Shown one piece after another: positions 51,953 through 60,549 of a stretch of DNA of 64,000 nt; position 1 is the stretch's first letter; every line of letters starts with the position of its first letter. Source of the stretch: Alistipes sp. (lineage in GTDB: Bacteria; Bacteroidota; Bacteroidia; Bacteroidales; Rikenellaceae); the NCBI GenBank assembly GCA_017504485.1, contig JAFVRC010000006.1, positions 1 through 64,000 of the forward strand, written 5' to 3'. Below the pieces are notes generated by a model that searched no databases, had not been told where the DNA came from, and worked only from the letters and a program-made list of their open reading frames with translations. Both the position numbers and the translations under genes were made by a program.

Positions 51953-52744
51953 ATGAAACGTGTTTCGATTGTCATTTTCCTTCTGCTGTTGGCCCTGCCG
52001 CTTGCAGCAAAGAGTAACAGAACGGATATCCCGAAGGCTCCGTCGAAGAGAGCAGGTTTCCGCCTTATGTGCTACAATGTCCGCAACTGCAAGGGAGCCG
52101 ACGATGAGGTCTCCTACGAGCGTGTAGCCTCGATTATCAGGAGTGCCCGTCCGGAGGTTGTGGCTATACAGGAGCTCGACAGCATGACGACGCGCTATCC
52201 GGGGCAGTATGTCTTGGGCAACCTTGCCGAGCTGACAGGTATGAAGGCGACTTTCTGCCACTCGATAGAGTATCGAGGCGGCCGCTATGGCGTGGGCCTA
52301 CTTTCGCGCACCAAACCGTTGAGCGTGCGCCGCGAACCTCTGCCTTGTCCGCGTGAGCCGCGTGTGCTGCTCATTGCCGAGTTTGAGGATTACTATGTGC
52401 TGGTTACGCATTGGTCGCTCAAGGCCGACTACCGTACGCGCACGGCCAACATCCTCAATGGCATAGTCAAGACGTTGAAGCCGAAGCCGGTGCTCCTCTG
52501 CGGCGACTTCAATGCCCGCCCTTATGAGGAGTCGATGGCCGTGCTGGCCAAGGGCTTCAAGGTGCTGAAGAAGGAGGGTTCGAACCTCACATTCCCGGCG
52601 TGGGAGCCTCGCTACGAGATTGACTATATCTGCGTGGGCCTCGATGTTGCCGACCGCGTGACGGTGCGCAACCACCTCGTTCTCAATGAGCCTGATGCCT
52701 CCGATCACCGTCCGTTTATCGCCGACATAAAGATTGACAAATAG
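51953..52744 (+). CDS. Secreted endonuclease/exonuclease/phosphatase-fold hydrolase 2
   Basis: A 263-residue protein with a signal peptide (about 1-19, PLAAKS). It shows the EEP fold: RLMCYNVRNCKG (N-terminal Asn), VAIQELDS (metal Glu), VLVTHWSLK, LLCGDFNARP (catalytic Asp/Asn) and SDHRPFIADI at the end (Asp-His). It shares the fold with the gene at 15391 but is clearly a different subfamily. The substrate is unknown. It sits between rsgA and trmH in one plus-strand run. Confidence 0.85.
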   Translation: MKRVSIVIFLLLLALPLAAKSNRTDIPKAPSKRAGFRLMCYNVRNCKGADDEVSYERVASIIRSARPEVVAIQELDSMTTRYPGQYVLGNLAELTGMKATFCHSIEYRGGRYGVGLLSRTKPLSVRREPLPCPREPRVLLIAEFEDYYVLVTHWSLKADYRTRTANILNGIVKTLKPKPVLLCGDFNARPYEESMAVLAKGFKVLKKEGSNLTFPAWEPRYEIDYICVGLDVADRVTVRNHLVLNEPDASDHRPFIADIKIDK

Positions 52745-52750
52745 AGGGCT

Positions 52751-53443
52751 ATGTGTAGCAGCGAGAGGTCGTTGGAGTGGTACGCCGAGCGCGTCGATTA
52801 CCTGTCGGGCTTTATGCTCGAGAGCCGCTTCGAGACGCTCTGCCGCGCTCTGTCGCACCGCACGGACTATCCGGCCGTGATGACCGAGAATATGTATCAC
52901 GCCCAGAACGCGAGTGCTGTAGTGCGCCACTGCGAGGCATTTGGTGTGCAGAATCTTCATACGGTAGAGAACCTCTGCCCCTTTCAGCCGACGCTCAACA
53001 TTGCCCTCGGCACCGACAAGTGGATAGATATTCACCACCATGCCACCACCTCCGATGCCCTACACCACTTGAAGGGCGAGGGGTATCGTATTGTTGCGAC
53101 TACGCCCCACAGGTCCAGCTGTACGCCCGAGAGTTTCGATGTTGCGGCGGGACGGTTTGTGCTTGTGATGGGTACCGAAAAGACGGGTATCACGGAGGAG
53201 GTTATGGAGGCGGCCGACGATTTTCTGCAGATACCGATGTACGGCATGGTCGAGAGCCTCAATGTCTCGGCCTCAGCAGCGATATTGATATATATGCTCA
53301 CGGAGCGTCTGCGCCGCGAGGTGCCGCGCCGCGAGTGGGAGCTGTCGGAGGAGCGGCGCACGAAGATTCTTTATCGCTGGTGTGTCGAGTCGGTCAAGGA
53401 TTCGGAGGCCCTGCTCGGCAGGCGATATGGCGACGAGTGGTAG
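52751..53443 (+). CDS. trmH: tRNA (Gm18) 2'-O-methyltransferase, TrmH/SpoU family
   Basis: A 230-residue SPOUT methyltransferase, the size of TrmH. Motif 1 is NASAVVRHCEAFGVQ (53-67), motif 2 LVMGTEKTGI (138-147), and motif 3 IPMYGMVESLNVSASAAI (about 161-178), which forms the SAM knot. The C-terminal helix (RTKILYRWCVESV) is as in TrmH. Gm18 of tRNA is the likely target; another rRNA/tRNA 2'-O site cannot be excluded. It starts six bases after the EEP gene. Confidence 0.85.
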   Translation: MCSSERSLEWYAERVDYLSGFMLESRFETLCRALSHRTDYPAVMTENMYHAQNASAVVRHCEAFGVQNLHTVENLCPFQPTLNIALGTDKWIDIHHHATTSDALHHLKGEGYRIVATTPHRSSCTPESFDVAAGRFVLVMGTEKTGITEEVMEAADDFLQIPMYGMVESLNVSASAAILIYMLTERLRREVPRREWELSEERRTKILYRWCVESVKDSEALLGRRYGDEW

Positions 53444-53498
53444 GATGGCCCGATTTTGGTAGTATATGTAGTATATAAAACATAAAAAAAAAGAGAGT

Positions 53499-54410
53499 AT
53501 GAGAAAAATTGTAGTTTTGGGCAGCTCGAATACCGACTTGGTGGTGCGGGCGCAGCGTATGCCCGAGGCCGGCGAGACGATTATGGGCGACAAGTTCGTG
53601 ATGGCAGCCGGTGGCAAGGGCGCCAATCAGGCGGTTGCCGTGGCACGCCTGGGAGGTGATGTTCAGTTTATTGCGAAGCTGGGATGCGATATGTTCGGCG
53701 ACAAGGCCGTTGAGGGATACAAGGCTGAGGGGCTCGACACCTCGACAATCCTACGCGATGAGTATGCCGCATCGGGTGTGGCCCTTATCACGGTGGATGA
53801 GAATGCCGAGAACTGCATCGTCGTGGCTCCGGGGGCTAACAACAAGCTCTCGTGCAGCGACGTGGATGCTATGCGCAGCCATATCGAGGGTGCGTAATTC
53901 CTGCTTATGCAGCTCGAGGTGCCGATGGATGTTGTCGAGCATGCCGCTTCGATAGCTCACGCAGCGGGCGTGAAGGTGGTGCTCAACCCTGCACCGGCAG
54001 CGGAGATTTCGGGCGAACTGCTCTCGAAGGTCGAGATTATAACCCCGAACCGCACGGAGATTCAGCTGCTTACGGGCGTTGCCGTCACAGACCTCGAGAG
54101 TGCGGAGCGTGCCGCCAAGGTGTTGCTCGACCGCGGAGTGCATCAGGTGGTCGTTACGCTCGGCTCGCTCGGAGCTTTGGCTTGCGATGGCGAGCGATTT
54201 GTGCATATCCCGGCACGCAAGGTCGAGCCTGTCGATACGACGGCCGCAGGCGATACGTTCAACGGAGCTATGTGTGTGGCTCTGTGCGAGGGGCGCACGC
54301 TCTCGGATGCCGTGCGCTTCGCCACGGTGTCGTCGTCGATTGCCGTCACGCGCTTCGGTGCACAGCCGTCGATTCCGTATCGCCGTGAAGTGGATGAACT
54401 TTTTAACTAA
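53499..54410 (+). pseudogene. rbsK: Ribokinase, interrupted by one in-frame stop codon
   Basis: Ribokinase phosphorylates ribose to ribose-5-phosphate. The frame gives a complete 303-codon ribokinase except for TAA at 53895-53897. Before it lie GSSNTDLVVRAQRMPEAGET and the PfkB-1 signature AAGGKGANQAVAVARLGGD. After it, in the same frame, come FLLMQLEVPMDVV, LNPAPA, the ITPNRTE block and PfkB-2 DTTAAGDTFNGAM with the catalytic Asp. The break is a point change (for example GAA or CAA to TAA) in the middle of the protein; each half alone lacks part of the active site. No frameshift or decay is seen elsewhere, so the change is recent or a sequence error. A ribose-type transporter follows. Confidence 0.88.
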
Positions 54411-54447
54411 CAACAGAGATTAAATAACTTTAAAAAACCAAATTATT

Positions 54448-55455
54448 ATGTTTGTAGTAGAAAACTATCTTTTGGCTGTCGTATTCTGCTTTATCACAAT
54501 GCTGTGTTGGGGTTCGTGGGGCAATACCCAGAAGCTCGCAGGTAAGACGTGGCGTTACGAACTCTTCTATTGGGACTATGTTATCGGCATGGTACTCTTC
54601 ACGCTGTTGCTCGGCTTCACAATGGGCAGTATCGGCACCGAAGGTCGCAGTTTTGTTGCCGACCTCTCGCAGGCCAACTACGAGAGTGTGCTGTGGGTGC
54701 TCCTCGGCGGTGTAATCTTCAACGCTTCGAATATTCTCCTCTCGGCTTCGACCTCGCTGGCAGGTATGGCCGTAGCGTTCCCTCTCGGATGCGGCTTGGC
54801 CCTCGTTCTTGGCGTTATCAATAACTATCTCGAGCAACCAAAGGGCAACACGCTGTTGCTTGCTCTCGGTGTGCTGTTCGTGGTGTTGGCTGTTGTGTGC
54901 AACGGCATTGCTGCCGGTCGCGTGTCGAAGGGCGGCGAGCAGAACAAGGATAACAAGAAGGGCATTATCCTCGCAGTTGTTGCCGGCGTGCTGATGTCCA
55001 CCTTCTACCGCTTCGTGGTGAAGGGCATGGATATCGACAACTTCGAGCAGCCCGCCGCAGGTATGCTCACACCGTACTCGGCAATCTTCATCTTCTCGAT
55101 GGGTGTGCTCCTTTCGAACTTCCTCTTCAATACATGGGTTATGAAGCGACCATTTGTCGGCGAGCCTGTGTCGTATGGCGAGTACTTCAAGGGTTCGCTC
55201 TCGACGCACCTCGTGGGTGTTCTCGGCGGTATGATTTGGTGCCTCGGTACGGCATTCTCGTATATTGCCGCAGGTAAGGCGGGTGCCGCCGTGTCGTATG
55301 CACTCGGTCAGGGTGCGCCGATGGTTGCGGCCTTCTGGGGCGTGTTTATCTGGAAGGAGTTCCGCGGGGCTTCGAAGGGTGTGTCGGCCCTCCTTGCGCT
55401 GATGTTCCTGCTCTTCATCGTGGGACTAGGCCTGATTGTGGCGGCAGGCAACTAA
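54448..55455 (+). CDS. GRP/RbsU-type sugar transporter (probable ribose uptake)
   Basis: A 335-residue membrane protein with about ten hydrophobic segments. It matches the glucose/ribose porter family: MLCWGSWGNTQKLAGKTWRY near the start, YWDYVIGMVLF, LGGVIFNASNILLSAS, AVAFPLGCGLALVLGVINNY, and AAGKAGAAVSYALGQGAPMV near the end. The family runs sugar:proton symport or similar secondary transport. It lies 37 bases after the ribokinase gene, so ribose is the likely substrate. If the kinase is truly broken, imported ribose would need another kinase. Confidence 0.85.
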   Translation: MFVVENYLLAVVFCFITMLCWGSWGNTQKLAGKTWRYELFYWDYVIGMVLFTLLLGFTMGSIGTEGRSFVADLSQANYESVLWVLLGGVIFNASNILLSASTSLAGMAVAFPLGCGLALVLGVINNYLEQPKGNTLLLALGVLFVVLAVVCNGIAAGRVSKGGEQNKDNKKGIILAVVAGVLMSTFYRFVVKGMDIDNFEQPAAGMLTPYSAIFIFSMGVLLSNFLFNTWVMKRPFVGEPVSYGEYFKGSLSTHLVGVLGGMIWCLGTAFSYIAAGKAGAAVSYALGQGAPMVAAFWGVFIWKEFRGASKGVSALLALMFLLFIVGLGLIVAAGN

Positions 55456-55499
55456 CCACAATATGAAGCGAAGTGTGGCTCTGTTCGGGGAATTTTTTA

Positions 55500-55507
55500 T
55501 ATCTTTG
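55500..55507 (+). promoter_or_regulatory. -7 element TATCTTTG of apbE, eight bases from the start codon
   Basis: TATCTTTG is followed by CGATTGAT and then the ATG at 55516, which leaves a leader of a few bases at most. Confidence 0.6.
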
Positions 55508-55515
55508 CGATTGAT

Positions 55516-56520
55516 ATGACGAAATGCCTCAACATAGCCACACTTCTGTTCTTGCTGCTCGCTGTCGGCTGCAGCTCACACTCGAAGGGGTATCGCACGG
55601 TCGATGGGCAGATGCTCGGCACGACGTTTCACATTGTGGCCGAATGCGAATGCGAGCAGAGCGACATCTATCGCTCTATGGCGTATCTCGACGAGCGTAT
55701 GCGGTCGTCGATGTCGATTTTCGACGAGGAGTCGCTCCTGAGCCGTGTGAATGCCAACCTCACGGACGAGCTCGACGACCATATCCTGCGCAATGTCGAG
55801 GTAGCCTCCGAGATATACCGCCTGAGCGACGGGCTCTACGACATTACGGTCAAGCCGCTGACCGATGCCTACGGCTTTGCGGCCAAAGGGCGTATCGACC
55901 ATCCGAATATCGACTCGATATTGGAGTTCGTGGGCTTCGATAAGTTTCGCATCGAGGGGCGGCGTATCATCAAGAGTGATCCGCGCGTACAACTCGACCT
56001 GAACTCCATAGCCAAAGGCTATGCCGTGGATTGTGTTGCAGCGTGGCTCGAGGCGGAGGGTGCCAAGAACTACCTTGTCGAGGTGGGAGGCGAAATTCGC
56101 TCGCGGGGCGTGAGTCCGCGTGGCGAGGCGTGGCGCGTGGCGGTCGATTCGCCATACGAGGGCAATGATACCCCTGGGCGTTACCGCCAAACCGTCCTCC
56201 GCATAGGGGATGCGGCCCTCGCTTCGTCGGGCAACTACCGCCGCTTCTATACCAATGCCGATGGTGAGAAGGTGGCACATACGGTAAATCCAAAAACGGG
56301 TCTTTCGGCCCATTCGCGCCTACTCTCGGCCACGGTCGTCGCTTCGCGATGTGTGGTGGCCGACGCGTTGGCTACGATGTTTATGGCGGTGGGTGAGGAG
56401 CGTGCCAAGCTGCTCGCCGAGCAGATGCGCGACAGTGTGCAGTGCTACTTCGTGCTGGCACCACGCCATGGCGATGAATTCGAGATATTCTCAACCCTTA
56501 AACCCGAGGTCGAACAGTAA
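55516..56520 (+). CDS. apbE: FAD:protein FMN transferase (ApbE lipoprotein)
   Basis: ApbE attaches FMN covalently to periplasmic flavoproteins such as NqrB/NqrC and RnfG. The 334-residue lipoprotein (LLAVGC19) has MLGTTFHIVAEC, the FAD/Mg region DLNSIAKGYAVD (about 157-168), LVEVGGEIRSRG, and HTVNPKTG (about 255) with SATVVASRCVVADALAT. All landmarks are intact. Its target is not in the window. The lipid kinase gene starts 12 bases after it. Confidence 0.93.
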   Translation: MTKCLNIATLLFLLLAVGCSSHSKGYRTVDGQMLGTTFHIVAECECEQSDIYRSMAYLDERMRSSMSIFDEESLLSRVNANLTDELDDHILRNVEVASEIYRLSDGLYDITVKPLTDAYGFAAKGRIDHPNIDSILEFVGFDKFRIEGRRIIKSDPRVQLDLNSIAKGYAVDCVAAWLEAEGAKNYLVEVGGEIRSRGVSPRGEAWRVAVDSPYEGNDTPGRYRQTVLRIGDAALASSGNYRRFYTNADGEKVAHTVNPKTGLSAHSRLLSATVVASRCVVADALATMFMAVGEERAKLLAEQMRDSVQCYFVLAPRHGDEFEIFSTLKPEVEQ

Positions 56521-56532
56521 ATAGATGCGAGT

Positions 56533-57393
56533 ATGAAACCGATGCTTCTCCTCTACAACGAAAATGCAGGGCGCGGCCGTATTGCCCTGAATGTCGAATC
56601 CCTTGTCGCCATCTTCGAGGAGGGGGGCTACGACGTGCGCACGAAGAGCCTTCGTTTCGACGAGAATCCGTTGGAGGGTGAGGGCGAACTCTCGCTGGTC
56701 GTGGTGTGCGGCGGCGATGGCACGATAAATTACATCATCAACTCGATGCGGGCCCTCGGCCTCGACATCCCGATAGGCGTTATTCCGGCTGGCACGGCCA
56801 ACGACTTCGCCGGTGCGCTTGGGCTCTCGAATAGGCCCGAGGAGGCAGCACGGCAGATAGTGTCGGGGCGCGTCGAGCGTGTCGATTGCGGTTGTGTCAA
56901 TGGCCTGTACTTCATTAATGTCCTTTCATTCGGACTCTTTACCACCACGTCGCAACATACGCCCGATAGTCTGAAGCACCGCTTCGGCAAGCTCGCCTAT
57001 TTGGTCGTCGGGGCGCAAGACCTGCGCAACCTGCGTACCATACCGCTCGATATAGTATGTGATGGAGAGCAGATGCACACCGACTGTCTGCTCGGTCTGG
57101 TCTTCAATGGCGAGACGGCCGGCCGCTTCAAGTTTGCTCGTCAGGCTTCCGTGCGCGATGGCCTGCTCGACCTTATTATCATCAACCGCCACAATCTTCT
57201 CAAAGCGGTGTGCGGCGTATTGACCTACTTTGTGACGGGCAACGAGAACTATGCCGTGCAGCACCTTCGCGGCTCGCGTTTCGAGCTGCGCTCGGAGCTT
57301 GCTCCCGATACGGACGTCGATGGGCAGGCCGGTCGAGAGTTCCCGCTGACGGTCGAGTGCCTCCATGGCGCGGTCGGCATCGTTGTTCCGTAG
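56533..57393 (+). CDS. Diacylglycerol/lipid kinase family protein (DagK/YegS type)
   Basis: A 286-residue protein with the DAGK catalytic signature VVVCGGDGTINYIIN (56-70), preceded by LLYNENAGRGR (7-15) and followed by IPIGVIPAGTANDFAGALGL (about 78-97). The C-terminal beta domain fits YegS/DgkB-like lipid kinases. The substrate (diacylglycerol, phosphatidylglycerol or a sphingoid base) cannot be read; Bacteroidetes that make sphingolipids have such paralogues. It is in a unit with apbE. Confidence 0.85.
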   Translation: MKPMLLLYNENAGRGRIALNVESLVAIFEEGGYDVRTKSLRFDENPLEGEGELSLVVVCGGDGTINYIINSMRALGLDIPIGVIPAGTANDFAGALGLSNRPEEAARQIVSGRVERVDCGCVNGLYFINVLSFGLFTTTSQHTPDSLKHRFGKLAYLVVGAQDLRNLRTIPLDIVCDGEQMHTDCLLGLVFNGETAGRFKFARQASVRDGLLDLIIINRHNLLKAVCGVLTYFVTGNENYAVQHLRGSRFELRSELAPDTDVDGQAGREFPLTVECLHGAVGIVVP

Positions 57394-57711
57394 GCCTAAT
57401 CGGGGAATGCCCCCTCGTTGCTTATATTCTGTAAGTACACACTTTTTGAATTATTGTTTTGCGATAAATTCGTGAGGCAGTGAGCCTTGTCGTGTTGTTG
57501 GACGCGTGCTCTTTTAGGACCGAAAAATGGTCTAAATAGTTGCTTTTTAACAAATATAAACATATATTTGCACTGATAAACAAACGGTGGGGTGGATGCC
57601 GGACAGCTATTGCACTTTGTAACACGTTGATAGACAGCCATTTTACCCCCCCCCGAAAAAATGAGCAACAGTGCCGATTGGGGTAGCGGCGCGAAAACAC
57701 AACAAAAACAA
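57394..57711. other. Non-coding leader region of the SPFH cluster
   Basis: No gene is seen. It holds two weak hairpins (near 57402-57413 and 57520-57537), the promoter at 57540-57570, and a C9 homopolymer at 57646-57654 just before a spare in-frame ATG at 57661. Confidence 0.5.
57540..57570 (+). promoter_or_regulatory. Promoter of the SPFH cluster, with a mirrored -7 element
   Basis: TTG (57540-57542), a 20-base spacer and TATATTTG (57563-57570) form a good promoter. CAAATATA at 57551-57558 is an exact inverted copy of the -7 box four bases away, so a minus-strand start reading back over the lipid kinase gene is also possible. The leader to the start at 57712 is about 135 bases. Confidence 0.65.
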
Positions 57712-59100
57712 ATGAAAAAACTTTACATTGTAGTCGCACTGTTGTTGTGCGGCGCGGTTGTCGCTTCGGCGCAGAAGCGAGAGGGAATGGAGCAGTATCG
57801 TCGCTCGTCGATTAATTTGATTATGGTTGAGGATCCGCGTATCGACCAGTCGGTGGCCGATATCGTCCGCAATGCATTTCTCGCAGCCCCACTGCCTGAT
57901 AAGTACAACGACCACGGCGTTGATGCCTCGTTGCGCTATGTGAAGGCCTCGGATGTAGTGGTTGATAACTATGCCGAGAGTAAGGCTGTGCTCGCCACCA
58001 AGAAGAAGGGCGGTACGGATGGTGCCAAGACGGGTGCTGCTGTTTTGGGCCTGGCCGGTGCTCTGGCGGGCGTTGAGATGGGCCCTACGGACCAGAAGTA
58101 CAACATCATGAATATGAATATCGACACCACGAAGCGTTGGTTGCCGCACGTTGCATATCACCACATCAAGAAGCACAATATGGCCAAGAAGGCTGTGGAT
58201 AAGTGGTTCGGCATCGAGAGTGGTAGTATGAATATCGACCTTGTTCGTAAGCGTGCCTTCTTCAACGCTACGGATCAGGAGATTAAGGCCGCCAGCGAGA
58301 CGAGCGACCGCACAGTCGAGGATATAATTATGGATTACGGCGGTAAGGAGGTTATCGGCAACACCTTCGTCGCTATCTCGACCATCCGCCTCTTGAATGC
58401 CGAGCAGATGGCTGCCGAGATTATCGAGAAGGCTGCTATGGCTGCAAGCTATATGCCTCGTTCTGCTGCCGATCTTGCAATGTCAACGGCCGAGCTTACG
58501 GCTGCCGCTACGGTTGCTGCTATGGGCCGCGCAAACGCTGTCTATACGACTACCTACCTCTTCCGTTTGGTATGGAATGAAGACTACTTCGATCAGGTTA
58601 ATGCTACGGCGGGCAACCTTTCGCAGTACAATGCTCTCGACTGCTTCAAGTTGGAGTACATCGGTGACGAGTCCACTCACGCAACCATTGGTGCCAAGAA
58701 TGAGGATGCACAGAAGGGTGACGGCCAGCCAAAGCGTCTCAGCGAGGAAGAGACCGTAGCCAAGGCTGTTGCGGAGGCACAGCGTATGGTTCTCGCCAAG
58801 CTGGAGAAGAAGTATGAGGTATTCCGCACCAAGACCCCTCTGACTGACGTGGAGCCTACGATTATGGCCAACATCGGCACGAAGGAGTGCGTCGAGGAGA
58901 AGGATAAGTACGAGATTTTGCAGCGAATCAACAAGCTGGACAAGAAGAGCGGCAAGACGGTCGTTTCCTACAAGCGTCTTGGCGTTATCACGGTAGATAA
59001 GGTTGGTGACAACCTCTCCGATCCTGCCGCAAAGACTACTTTCAATGGCAAGTTGCCAAAGGGCGCTGTCAAGGGCTCGTTGATCCGTTTCACGAAATAG
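57712..59100 (+). CDS. Exported protein of unknown function, first gene of the SPFH cluster
   Basis: A 462-residue protein with a signal peptide (MKKLYIVVALLLCGAVVASA, then Q). An ATG at 57661 would add 17 residues that spoil the signal peptide. The body has a Gly/Ala-rich stretch (TGAAVLGLAGALAGVEMG), then an Ala-rich helical stretch (AEIIEKAAMAASYMPRSAAD), WNEDYFDQVNA, and a Lys-rich C-terminal part ending KGSLIRFTK. I recognise no family. The next gene starts 28 bases after its stop. Confidence 0.6.
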   Translation: MKKLYIVVALLLCGAVVASAQKREGMEQYRRSSINLIMVEDPRIDQSVADIVRNAFLAAPLPDKYNDHGVDASLRYVKASDVVVDNYAESKAVLATKKKGGTDGAKTGAAVLGLAGALAGVEMGPTDQKYNIMNMNIDTTKRWLPHVAYHHIKKHNMAKKAVDKWFGIESGSMNIDLVRKRAFFNATDQEIKAASETSDRTVEDIIMDYGGKEVIGNTFVAISTIRLLNAEQMAAEIIEKAAMAASYMPRSAADLAMSTAELTAAATVAAMGRANAVYTTTYLFRLVWNEDYFDQVNATAGNLSQYNALDCFKLEYIGDESTHATIGAKNEDAQKGDGQPKRLSEEETVAKAVAEAQRMVLAKLEKKYEVFRTKTPLTDVEPTIMANIGTKECVEEKDKYEILQRINKLDKKSGKTVVSYKRLGVITVDKVGDNLSDPAAKTTFNGKLPKGAVKGSLIRFTK

Positions 59101-59128
59101 TTTTACATTCTAATCGAAAGATAGCAGT

Positions 59129-60526
59129 ATGAAGAAGATGTTGAAGTTGTTTGCTGTGTTGATGCTGGCTCTTGTCGGCATCAACGCGGCTTCGGCTCAG
59201 GCCAAGAAGAAGGCCGATGAGCAGACCGACCAGTGGCGTTATGAGGTGGAGCTTGTGGGCCAGCGCAATACGCGCGGCGGCCAGGGTTTGGTCCACGTAC
59301 TGACGGTGTGGAGTTACTCGAAGAAGCCCGTTGTGGCCGAGGAGCAGAGCAAGAAGAATGCTATCCACGCAATCGTCTATAAGGGTTGTCCGGGTAACGA
59401 GGCGAAGCGTCTGGGTGAGGTTCCGGCTCTGTTGCAGGACCCTACCGTGGAGATGACGCACGCCGAGTTTCTGAAAAACTTCTTTGCGGATGGTGGCGAC
59501 TATATGCGCTTCGTGAGTGTTACGAACAGCGGTATGGCCGATATTCACAAGCTCAAGGGTGAGTATAAGGTAGGCTTGACGGTGATTGTCAATACGCCGG
59601 CTCTGCGCAAGTACTTCGAGGCCAAGAAGATCATCATGCCGCTCAACGAGGGCTTCGACAAGGCGAAGAAGCCGTCGCTGATGGTTGTGCCGTCGGATGC
59701 GTGGTGCAAGAAGAAGGGCTATATGGGCGAAAATGGTCTGCCTGACTATCGCAAGGCCTTTGCCAATGACTCGGAACTCAACCTCGTGATGGGCAAGATG
59801 GGTAGCATGATGTCGGCTCGCGGCTTCGACCTGCGCTTGCTGCTCGACGTGTTGAAGACTATCGACACGGAGAATGCCGAGAATATGGTGCTCGCCTCGA
59901 ACACGAGCGGTGCTACGGTGGCCGAGGATCCTATCGACCAGCTGCGCCGTGTGGCTAATGCAGATATCATCCTCGAGGTGGATTGGACCCTCAATCACGA
60001 TGGTATGAAGCAGTCGATGTCCATAAATATCATCGGTAAGGACTCCTACAACAACGAGCAGATTGCCGCTTGTCAGGCTACGGGACAGCCTACCTTCTCG
60101 AAAGAGGTTACGATGCTCCTGGAGGAGGCCGTGTCGCACAACCTCGGCTATCTGATTGATGGCCTGAATGCCAAGTTTAACGATTGGTTTACGCTCGGCC
60201 GCAATATCGCTGTGCAGGTTATGCGCTGGGATAGCGCAGAGTTCAACCTCGAGACCGAGTTCGGTGGCAAGGAGCTGGGCGAGATTATCGAGGAGTATCT
60301 GGCGGCCAACACCGTGAACAAGCAGTACTCGACCGATATGGCTACGGCCAACAAGATGGTGTTCAGCAATGTGCGTATCCCTATGATTACCGAGGGCGGT
60401 AAGGCTATGGATGCGCGTACCTTCGGTCAGGGCTTGCGCCGTATGTTGCGCGACAAGTACCAGATTACGGCAAAGGTGATGACCAAGGGTCTTGGTCAGA
60501 CGACCATCGTGCTGGGCGAAAAGTAG
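59129..60526 (+). CDS. Exported protein, probably DUF6175 family
   Basis: A 465-residue protein with a signal peptide (about 1-21, NAASAQ). The centre, KPSLMVVPSDAWCKKKGYMG then KMGSMMSARGFDLRLLLDVL, VAEDPIDQLRRVANADIILE and a VDWTLNHDGMKQSMSINIIG strand, fits DUF6175 as I remember it. This part resembles CsgG/TolB-like N-domains that bind at the outer membrane, but that is only a fold impression. The function is unknown. It sits second in the cluster. Confidence 0.62.
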   Translation: MKKMLKLFAVLMLALVGINAASAQAKKKADEQTDQWRYEVELVGQRNTRGGQGLVHVLTVWSYSKKPVVAEEQSKKNAIHAIVYKGCPGNEAKRLGEVPALLQDPTVEMTHAEFLKNFFADGGDYMRFVSVTNSGMADIHKLKGEYKVGLTVIVNTPALRKYFEAKKIIMPLNEGFDKAKKPSLMVVPSDAWCKKKGYMGENGLPDYRKAFANDSELNLVMGKMGSMMSARGFDLRLLLDVLKTIDTENAENMVLASNTSGATVAEDPIDQLRRVANADIILEVDWTLNHDGMKQSMSINIIGKDSYNNEQIAACQATGQPTFSKEVTMLLEEAVSHNLGYLIDGLNAKFNDWFTLGRNIAVQVMRWDSAEFNLETEFGGKELGEIIEEYLAANTVNKQYSTDMATANKMVFSNVRIPMITEGGKAMDARTFGQGLRRMLRDKYQITAKVMTKGLGQTTIVLGEK

Positions 60527-60549
60527 AATTATAATATACACATACGACT

